Program-made: the position numbers and the translations under genes
Shown here: positions 6,921 to 13,398 of the stretch, piece by piece
Position numbering within the stretch: the first letter of the stretch is position 1
Layout of the letters: each line of letters starts with the position of its first letter
Notes under the pieces: model-generated
The model's input: the letters and a program-made list of their open reading frames with translations, nothing else
Databases searched by the model: none
Told to the model about the DNA's origin: nothing
NCBI GenBank assembly: GCA_035287045.1
Contig: DATECF010000316.1
Coordinates: 1-26,928 of the forward strand
Reading direction: 5' to 3'
Source: JACPAP01 sp035287045
Lineage (GTDB): Bacteria; Gemmatimonadota; Gemmatimonadetes; Gemmatimonadales; GWC2-71-9
Length of the DNA stretch: 26,928 nucleotides

Positions 6921-7526
6921 ATGAGAATCGCCACGCTTGCCTTGACCTTGCTCCTGACGCTCGGCGGCCTGCACCCGGCGCACGGCCAGAGCACGGCCAC
7001 GCTTGGCCCCAAGGATGGGCCCACGGATCCGCCCACCGACCTGGAACGGGTCACGGTCGGAGATCCGGCACCCGACTTCACGCTCGAATCGCTCGACGGG
7101 CGCCGCGCGACCCTGTCGAGCTACCGGGATGCGAAGAATGTGGTGCTGGTATTCTACCGGGGACACTGGTGACCCTACTGCGCCCGTCAGCTCGGCGAGC
7201 TGAGAGCCCTCTTGAGTCCGGAGCAGCGCCGAACCACGGAACTCCTCGCGGTTTCCGTGGACCCGAAGGCTGACCTCCAGAAGATGGTGGACCGCATCTC
7301 CAAGGAGGACGGCAAGGCGCCCGACTACGTGTTTCTCTCCGACCCCGGGCACCGGGTCATCAACCGGTACGGGCTGCTCAATCCCAACGATCCACGTGGG
7401 ATCCCGCATCCCACGACGTACGTGATTGACCGGCGAGGGGTGGTCCGGTGGAAGTTCACCGAGGTGAACTACCGGGTCCGGCCGACCAACGCCATGATTC
7501 TGGACGCGCTGAAGGCCATTCCGTGA
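6921..7526 (+). CDS. Selenocysteine-containing peroxiredoxin-like protein (TGA at 7170-7172 read as Sec)
   Basis: A 201-aa exported AhpC/TSA-fold protein: signal peptide (residues 1-23, ending AHGQ), then VGDPAPDFTLESLDG and the strand VVLVFYRGHW. The next codon is TGA, and the same frame runs on without a stop through PYCARQLGEL, an SVDP strand, FLSDP and a PTTYVIDRRGVVRW strand to TGA 7526. The resulting motif GHW-U-PYC puts selenocysteine (residue 84) at the N-terminal redox position of a CxxC (U84/C87). A nonsense mutation is unlikely because both sides keep family sequence in one frame and the TGA sits exactly on the active-site cysteine codon. Start: ATG 6921 with GGGGAG 5 bases upstream. 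It overlaps the TlpA-like gene by 4 bases (GTGA). Likely role: reduction of peroxides outside the cytoplasm or at the membrane. Confidence 0.88.
7187..7203 (+). promoter_or_regulatory. SECIS-like hairpin for the peroxiredoxin UGA
   Basis: TCAGCTC (7187-7193) pairs with GAGCTGA (7197-7203) around a GGC loop. The loop starts 22 bases after the TGA, inside the window known for bacterial SECIS elements, and it has G in its first two positions. It lies inside the coding sequence, as bacterial SECIS elements do. Confidence 0.6.
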
Positions 7527-8056
7527 GCCGCCGAGCCCGGTACGCGGCCGGCGGCGTCGCGGCGCTGGCGGTGGTGGCCGCCGTGCTCTGGCTCCCCAAG
7601 ATCCGGGTTCCGGACCCGGTGGGCGTGGGGTTCCGGGCTCCCGAGTTTGCGGCCAGCAGGCTGGACGACCCGACGCACGTAGTACGACTCAGCGATTATC
7701 GGGGCTCCGTCGTTCTGCTCAACGTCTGGGCCACGTGGTGCGACCCCTGTCGCCGAGAGATGCCCAGCATTGAGAAGCTCTACCGGGAGCTGGGGCCCAA
7801 GGGATTCCGGGTGGTGGCGGTGAGCATTGATGACGGGGGTGCGGAAGCCGACATTCGCGACTTCGCCCGGGAGTACCGGCTCACGTTCGACATCCTCCAC
7901 GATCCCACGGGCGGCATCCAGCGGACGTACCAGCTCATCGGCGTGCCGGAGTCCTTCCTGATCGACAAGGACGGCGTGGTCCGGAAGAAGACCTTCGAGA
8001 CCGATTGGTACAGCCCAGAAAACCGGGACCTCGTGACCCGGCTCCTGAACAACTAA
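7523..8056 (+). CDS. TlpA/ResA-like membrane-anchored thioredoxin-fold protein
   Basis: 177 aa. An N-terminal helix (about residues 7-24) anchors or exports the protein; then a redoxin domain with FRAPEFAASRLD, the strand VVLLNVWATW and the active site WCDPC (C73, C76), SIDDGGAEADIRDF, and the cis-proline region YQLIGVPESFLIDKDGVV. This is the standard layout of TlpA/ResA thiol-disulfide reductases that pass electrons to periplasmic targets. The GTG start overlaps the peroxiredoxin stop, and the next gene begins 7 bases after its stop, so the three genes form one unit. It is the obvious candidate to reduce the selenenylsulfide of its neighbours, but that partnership is inferred. Confidence 0.88.
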   Translation: MSRRARYAAGGVAALAVVAAVLWLPKIRVPDPVGVGFRAPEFAASRLDDPTHVVRLSDYRGSVVLLNVWATWCDPCRREMPSIEKLYRELGPKGFRVVAVSIDDGGAEADIRDFAREYRLTFDILHDPTGGIQRTYQLIGVPESFLIDKDGVVRKKTFETDWYSPENRDLVTRLLNN

Positions 8057-8063
8057 GACCCGT

Positions 8064-8603
8064 TTGGCGTTCATCCGATACCTCCCCGAGGACGAGATCC
8101 CGCCGGACGATCGGGTTCCGGACCAGGACAACATCGTCCGCATCCACGGGGTGCATTCCCGGACGATGCGGCAGCACTTCGATCTGTACGCCGAGCTGAT
8201 GCGGGGCCCCGGTCCCCTCTCCCGGGCGCAGCGCGAGATGATCGCGGTGGTGGTCTCGTCCGCCAACCGGTGCCGGTACTGAATCGAGCACCACGGAGCG
8301 GGTCTCCGTCAGCAGCTGCAGCTGGCCGGACGCTCAGCCTCGGCGGCGCGGGAATACGTGGCGACGCTGGTGCGGGACTTTCGCGCGCTCGATCTCAGCC
8401 CGGCGGACCGGGCGATGCTGGAGTACGCGGTGCGGCTGACCGAGCGTCCCGACGGCATCGGCGCGGCGGATGTCGAGACGTTGCGCGCGGCCGGGTTTGA
8501 CGATCGCGCCATTCACGACATCTGCGCCATCACCGGTTACTACGCCTTCGTGAACCGGATTGCCGACGGACTGGGCGTCGAGTTGGAGCCCAGGTTCGGG
8601 TAG
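8064..8603 (+). CDS. Selenocysteine-containing AhpD-like peroxidase-related protein (TGA at 8280-8282 read as Sec)
   Basis: A 179-aa protein of the carboxymuconolactone decarboxylase/AhpD fold, closest in style to the peroxidase-related subgroup (RYLPEDEIPPDDRVPD, then HGVHSRTMRQHFDLY, LSRAQREMIAVVVSSANRC). The family motif NxCxYCxxHH is present with TGA in place of the second cysteine: CRY-U-IEHH (C70, U73, H76/H77). The frame continues through SAAREYVATLVRDF, LSPADRAMLEYAVRLT and DICAITGYYAFVNRIADGLG to TAG 8603, all expected family sequence. The start is TTG at 8064; no ATG or GTG is better placed. The second cysteine of this motif is the peroxidatic one in AhpD, so selenium there should raise reactivity. 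Confidence 0.88.
8293..8309 (+). promoter_or_regulatory. SECIS-like hairpin for the AhpD-like UGA
   Basis: ACGGAG (8293-8298) pairs with CTCCGT (8304-8309) around the loop CGGGT, which begins 17 bases after the TGA. The GGGTCT across the loop edge resembles the GGUCU apex of the E. coli fdhF SECIS that SelB recognises. Confidence 0.65.
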
Positions 8604-8656
8604 AAGGCACTCTCCCCAAGCGGTGCCCACCGCGACCTGGTCACTGTCCCTCTTCC

Positions 8657-11600
8657 CTAGCTCGATCCACCCCCCAGGATCCCCAGCCCCTTCACCCGGA
8701 GCATGGCGTTGAAGTCCGCCACGTCCCGGCTCATGAGCGCATCCAGGGCCTCCACCTGCTCGCGCACCTCACGGTGGAGGATTCCCTGGACCTCCACCTG
8801 CTGGTCCGTGGGGCGGAAATCCGCGCCCGAGAGGCCGCCGGCCAGGTAGCCCAGCTTCCCCATCAGCTTGGATTCAAACCGGACCCCGTCCTGCCCCTGA
8901 CCGGTGAGGCGGAGATCCACCAGCTCCGTCTCCACCGTCACCAGCTTGGTCTCCAGCGCCGCGGCTGCCGTCTTCACTTCTTCGTCCGACGTGAAGCGGG
9001 CCAGGGTCCGGAGCTGGATCTTCAGGGCCTCGATGCGATGCACCGCCGCCGCCGCTGTTTCCAGGTCGGCCTTGATGGCGTAGAGCAACTGGTTCTGCTC
9101 GACGATGTCGGCCGGCGTGCCGGCCGAGTTGGGGTCCTTTCGAACCTCCAGCGACCGGGTGTGCTCCACCCCGTCCACCGTGAGCTTCACGGTGTAGGTG
9201 CCGGGAGCCTGCAGGATGGAAAGGCGCGAAGCGCCCTGGGCGGGCCGGCCGTCGGGCCCCACCTGGATGTGCGCCGCATACATGGGGGAGGTCAGGAGGC
9301 GCGTCTGAGTGCTGGGCTCATCCTCCAGGTCCCAATAGACGCGATTCACCCCGGCCCGGTTGGTCCCCTGCAGTGTGCGGACCAGCGTACCGGCGGCATC
9401 CTGGATGGCGACGGTGGGAGCCTGTGCCGCGGGAGCCTTGAGCCAGTAGTTGATGGACGCCCCGTACGGGGGATTCTCCCCAGTGGTGGGGTCGTCGTAC
9501 GTGGTTGAGGGCCGAGTGATCTCCCGGAACCGGTACGCCGCCCGGGGCTCGAAGAGGTGGGACGCCGACGCCATCACCTCCGGTGTCATCTGCTGGATGG
9601 GCGTGAGGTCGTCCAGGATGAAAAAGCCTCTGCCGTAGGTGGAGATCACCAGGTCGTTGAAGTGCTGCTGGATCACGATCCCCGAGACGGGAGCGTGCGG
9701 GAGGTCGTTCTGGAGGGGCTGCCAGTGGTCGCCGTCGTCAAAGGAGACGTAGATGGCGTTCTCAGTTCCCAGATAGAGGAGCCCGCGCCGGACCGGGTCC
9801 TCGGCGATGACCTTGGTGTAGCTCAGCATGCTCGGCGCGATCCCGGCGGTGATCTTCTGCCAGGTGCGCCCGTAGTCCCGGGTCCGGTAGACGTACGGAT
9901 CTCTCACGTTCATCTGGTGGCCGTCAATCGCCACGTACGCCGTGCCGGGGTTGTAGCGCGACGGCGCGATGCTGCGAACCGAGAGCCACGCGGGCAGCCC
10001 GGTCAGGTTCCGGGTGACGTTGGTCCAGGTGGCCCCGCCGTCCCGCGTCACGTGGAGGAGCCCGTCGTTGGTGCCGGCCCAGATCAGGCCCTTCTCTACC
10101 GGAGACTCGGCGATCCCGTAGACCACGCCGGCGTATTCCACGCCGATGTTGTCACCGGTCAAGCCGCCGGAGGGTCCCATGCGGCTCCGGTCGTTCAGTG
10201 TGAGGTCGGGGCTGATGACCTCCCAGCTCTGGCCCCCGTTGGTGGTGCGGTGCACGTGCTGGCTGCCCACGTACACGGTGTTGTGGTCGTGCGGGGAGAT
10301 GTGGAGCGGCGCGTCCCACACGAAGCGGTACCGCACGCCCGCCGCGGCGCCGCGGCTCTGGTGGGGCCAGACCTCCACGCTCCGGAACTGGCGCCGGTTC
10401 TCCTCGTAGCGGACCACGATCCCGCCGACCATCCCCGATCCTGAAGCCGTGGACCAGACGATGTTGGGATCGGTGGGATCGGGCGTGGCCCATCCGCTCT
10501 CCCCACCCCCCACATGGTGCCACATCCCGCGGACAATGCCCCGGCCTCCCAGGCGGCTGTTGCTGGGCCCCCGGTAGGTGGGCTCGTCCTGCTTGTTTCC
10601 CAGGACGTTGTAGGGGATCTCGGTGTCCACGGTGACGTGGTAGATCTGGGCGTTGGTGAGGCGCTGCCGGAACCAGGTCTTCCCCCGGTTGATGGTGATG
10701 GAGAGTCCCTGGTCGTGGACCACGATCTGCCGATCGGCGTTGGTGGGATCGATCCAGATGTCGTGGTGGTCGCCTCCCGGGGCCTCGGGCCGGGGCACAG
10801 TGGTCAGCGTGAGCCCCCCGTCAATGGAACGGGCGTAGGAGGCGGTCAGGAAATAGGCCTCGTCGGGATCGTCGGGGGCCACCGCCATGCGGGAGTAGTA
10901 GTGGGGGCGTCCCATGGCGTTCCGGTCACGGTTCACCATGGTCCAGCGGCGCCCGCCGTCCTCGGAGCGCCAGATCTGGCCGTCCTGAGTGGGCCGTCCT
11001 TCCCAGGGGATCCCGTCACCGGTCTCGAACAAGGCGTACACGCGCTGCGGATTAGAAGGCGCGATGGCCACGGCCACCTTCCCCACCGGCGGCCGAGGAA
11101 GGCCGTTCCCCTCGAGCCGAGTCCAGGTGGTACCGCCATCCCGGGAGACGTGGAGTCCGCCACCGGGTCCGCCGCTGGTCCGGCCCCAGGTATGGATTTC
11201 CAGCTGCCAGGTTCCGGCGAAGAGGATCCGCGGGTTCGAGGGATCCATGGCCAGGTCCGAGCATCCGGTGTTTTCGTCCACGAAGAGGACTTTGGTCCAC
11301 GTCGCTCCACCGTCTGTGGTTCGGAACACGCCGCGGTCGGGCTGGGGCCCGTAGGCGTGGCCCAAGGCACAGACGAAGACGATGTTCGGGTTGGTGGGGT
11401 GGATAACGACGCGCGGGATCCGTCCGGTCTGTTCCAATCCCATGAGGGTCCAGCTCTCGCCCGCGTCGGTGGATTGGTACACGCCCTGTCCCACCGAGAT
11501 GTGGCTTCGGATTTTCCCTTCGCCGGTCCCGGCCCAGACGATGTTGGGATCGCTGGCCGCCACGGCCAGGGCGCCAATGGATTGCACCGGCTGGGCATCG

Positions 11601-11869
11601 AAGAGCGGCCGCCAGTTTACGCCGCCGTCTGTGGTTTTATAGATCCCGCCCGAGGCCGCTCCCACGTAGTAGGTGTGGGGATCGCCGGCGATACCGGCGG
11701 CGGCGCTGAAGCGGTTCCCCTCAGGGCCAATGAAGCGCCAGTGGAGCGCGCCGTATTGCTCGGGTGCGGGCCGGGCCGCCGCCTGGGATTGAGCAGCCGC
11801 GGGAGCCGGCTTGGCCACGGCGGCGATGATGAGGACAACGGTAAGCGATAGGTGACGCAGGGCGGGCAT
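8657..11869 (-). CDS. Exported sortilin/VPS10-like BNR-repeat beta-propeller protein
   Basis: 1070 aa. Signal peptide at residues 1-27 (hydrophobic core, AQA-like end). The body up to about residue 740 is a large beta-propeller with about ten Asp-box repeats (for example TTDGGVNW, STDAGESW, SRDGGTTW, SEDGGRRW, TRDGGATW, SFDDGDHW), the hallmark of sialidase-like and VPS10/sortilin propellers. After FFILDDLTPIQQM there is a beta-sandwich region (about 790-900) and a helical C-terminus. Homologues of this size are abundant and paralogous in Gemmatimonadota and Acidobacteriota; a glycosidase or ligand-binding role has been assigned only by similarity. The ATG has GGGGAGG 5 bases upstream. Monocistronic, convergent with the AhpD-like gene. 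Confidence 0.88.
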   Translation of the reverse strand: MPALRHLSLTVVLIIAAVAKPAPAAAQSQAAARPAPEQYGALHWRFIGPEGNRFSAAAGIAGDPHTYYVGAASGGIYKTTDGGVNWRPLFDAQPVQSIGALAVAASDPNIVWAGTGEGKIRSHISVGQGVYQSTDAGESWTLMGLEQTGRIPRVVIHPTNPNIVFVCALGHAYGPQPDRGVFRTTDGGATWTKVLFVDENTGCSDLAMDPSNPRILFAGTWQLEIHTWGRTSGGPGGGLHVSRDGGTTWTRLEGNGLPRPPVGKVAVAIAPSNPQRVYALFETGDGIPWEGRPTQDGQIWRSEDGGRRWTMVNRDRNAMGRPHYYSRMAVAPDDPDEAYFLTASYARSIDGGLTLTTVPRPEAPGGDHHDIWIDPTNADRQIVVHDQGLSITINRGKTWFRQRLTNAQIYHVTVDTEIPYNVLGNKQDEPTYRGPSNSRLGGRGIVRGMWHHVGGGESGWATPDPTDPNIVWSTASGSGMVGGIVVRYEENRRQFRSVEVWPHQSRGAAAGVRYRFVWDAPLHISPHDHNTVYVGSQHVHRTTNGGQSWEVISPDLTLNDRSRMGPSGGLTGDNIGVEYAGVVYGIAESPVEKGLIWAGTNDGLLHVTRDGGATWTNVTRNLTGLPAWLSVRSIAPSRYNPGTAYVAIDGHQMNVRDPYVYRTRDYGRTWQKITAGIAPSMLSYTKVIAEDPVRRGLLYLGTENAIYVSFDDGDHWQPLQNDLPHAPVSGIVIQQHFNDLVISTYGRGFFILDDLTPIQQMTPEVMASASHLFEPRAAYRFREITRPSTTYDDPTTGENPPYGASINYWLKAPAAQAPTVAIQDAAGTLVRTLQGTNRAGVNRVYWDLEDEPSTQTRLLTSPMYAAHIQVGPDGRPAQGASRLSILQAPGTYTVKLTVDGVEHTRSLEVRKDPNSAGTPADIVEQNQLLYAIKADLETAAAAVHRIEALKIQLRTLARFTSDEEVKTAAAALETKLVTVETELVDLRLTGQGQDGVRFESKLMGKLGYLAGGLSGADFRPTDQQVEVQGILHREVREQVEALDALMSRDVADFNAMLRVKGLGILGGGSS

Positions 11870-12006
11870 GTAAACCTCCCCGGGTTGATGCCGGGCGGAT
11901 GGAAACCGCGTGAGGAGTTACGGGAAGCAACCGTGGACGTCAACCCTGGTGACTTGGCTCGATCGTTGTTGTTTCAAGGTTGACGGCGCCGGCGCAGATT
12001 GCATCT

Positions 12007-12594
12007 ATGGAAGCTCGGCGTAACCTTTCCGGAACCATGCCTGAATCGCTCATGACCGCGGACGACCTGTTGCGTCTGCCGTTGCCGGGGAAGCAGACGG
12101 AGCTGATCCGCGGAACGTTAATCGTGCGCGAGCCACCGGGGACCTGGCACGGCGCGCTCGCGGCCCGATTGTCCGCGCGTCTGACCGTGTTCGGTGAACA
12201 GGGGGGATTGGGCATGGTGTTCAGCCAGGACACCGGGTTCAAGATCGCCTCTCAGCCGGACACGGTGCGGGCGCCCGATGTGGCGTTCATCAAGGAGGAC
12301 CGGCTGCACGGCATTCCGGATCGGGGCTACGCGGAGCTGGCGCCGGACCTGGTGGCCGAGATCGTGTCACCGAACGACCGCCCGGGCGAGGTATTGGCCA
12401 AGGTGGCCGACTGGCTCCAGGCCGGCACGACTCTGGTATGGGTGATTGATCCCGCGCGGCGGATTGCGCGCGTGTACCGTTCCGACGGCAGCGAGTCGGT
12501 TCTGTCGGAAGGGGACGCCCTGGACGGCGAAGACCTCCTCCCGGGATTCGCCTGTCGGCTGGACGAGCTGTTGAGACGCCAGGGCGAAGGTTAA
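12007..12594 (+). CDS. Uma2-family (DUF820) PD-(D/E)XK-fold protein
   Basis: 195 aa from ATG 12007, or 185 from ATG 12037; neither has a clear ribosome site. The order LMTADDLLRLP, ELIRGTLIV, the central PDVAF, then DLVAEIVSPND and a VWVIDP strand is the Uma2 pattern: a restriction-endonuclease-like fold with acidic residues in PDVAF and E in AEIVSP as the expected metal ligands. The biological role of these stand-alone proteins is not established; they are often multicopy and mobile. It diverges from the sortilin-like gene. Confidence 0.8.
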   Translation: MEARRNLSGTMPESLMTADDLLRLPLPGKQTELIRGTLIVREPPGTWHGALAARLSARLTVFGEQGGLGMVFSQDTGFKIASQPDTVRAPDVAFIKEDRLHGIPDRGYAELAPDLVAEIVSPNDRPGEVLAKVADWLQAGTTLVWVIDPARRIARVYRSDGSESVLSEGDALDGEDLLPGFACRLDELLRRQGEG

Positions 12595-12642
12595 TCCTTA
12601 AGAATCCTCGTCTGGCGTGCCGCCACCCCCCGCTCGAGGCTA

Positions 12643-12802
<160 letters not shown>

Positions 12803-12937
12803 GGCTACCTCCGCCAAGCGGCCGGGCTCCGTTTCCGGAAGCCGGATTCGCGATGCCAGGGCGGCTTGTCCGTAACTCCTTGCCCCAACAGCAGTTCGGC
12901 GACACCGCCGCGGGCTGACCGCAACTCTGAAACCCGG

Positions 12938-12967
12938 CGTTGGGCCCCAACGTATGGGAATCCCATA
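12938..12967 (+). promoter_or_regulatory. Two abutting 15-bp palindromes, probable PadR operator
   Basis: CGTTGGG-C-CCCAACG (12938-12952) is followed at once by TATGGGA-A-TCCCATA (12953-12967). Each has perfect 7-bp arms and one central base. They lie 86 bases before the PadR start in a region with no gene, and they overlap weak promoter-like elements (TTGGGC and CATAGG, 18 bases apart). Autoregulation by the PadR protein is the natural reading. Confidence 0.55.
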
Positions 12968-13053
12968 GGACGGAACAGGGGGAGGACACTTTTCCCAATC
13001 CTCCGTCCCGGGAGCCGCGCATGAGATCCGCGGGTACGCCATAGGACCTGGAC

Positions 13054-13398
13054 ATGCCGGAAAAGCTCGACGTGAAGCAGGGCACCCTCGCCCTCATGAT
13101 TCTCAAGACCCTCGAGGTCCTGGGGCCCTTGCACGGCTACGGCATCGCCCGCCGTATCGAGGAGACCAGCAAGCACCGCCTCAGGCTCAACTACGGCACG
13201 CTCTACCCCGCCCTCCTCAAGCTCGAGCAGGAGGGGTTCGTGAAGGCGGCGTGGCGCCAGTCCGAGAATAACCGCCGCGCCAAGTACTACTCGCTCACTA
13301 CGGCGGGCCGGAAGCAGCTGGCGCGGGAAGCGCGTGAATGGCACCAGACCGCCGATCTGATCGCCGCCTTTCTCGCGCCACGACGGGAGGCTCCATGA
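13054..13398 (+). CDS. PadR-family transcriptional regulator
   Basis: 114 aa: a winged-helix domain with the PadR signature (KQGTLALMILKTLEVLGPLHGYGIARRIEE, shown here in two parts as a family pattern: TLALMIL and LHGYGIA), NYGTLYPALLKLEQEG as recognition helix, and the wing RRAKYYSLTTAGR; only a short C-terminal helix follows, as in the small PadR subgroup. Its stop overlaps the start of the ADOP permease (ATGA), the usual arrangement in Acidobacteriota and Gemmatimonadota where the regulator controls the permease. The double palindrome at 12938-12967 is its likely target. Confidence 0.92.
   Translation: MPEKLDVKQGTLALMILKTLEVLGPLHGYGIARRIEETSKHRLRLNYGTLYPALLKLEQEGFVKAAWRQSENNRRAKYYSLTTAGRKQLAREAREWHQTADLIAAFLAPRREAP

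Noticed and set aside
9557..11851. Long open frames (295 and 445 codons) on the plus strand
   Set aside because: They are antisense shadows of the sortilin-like gene in GC-rich DNA: low-complexity G/V/D/H composition, no domain pattern, while the minus strand carries signal peptide and Asp-box repeats.
13022..13053. Strong ribosome site for the PadR gene
   Set aside because: Only a weak GGACCTGG lies before the ATG; the start is supported by the family N-terminus instead.
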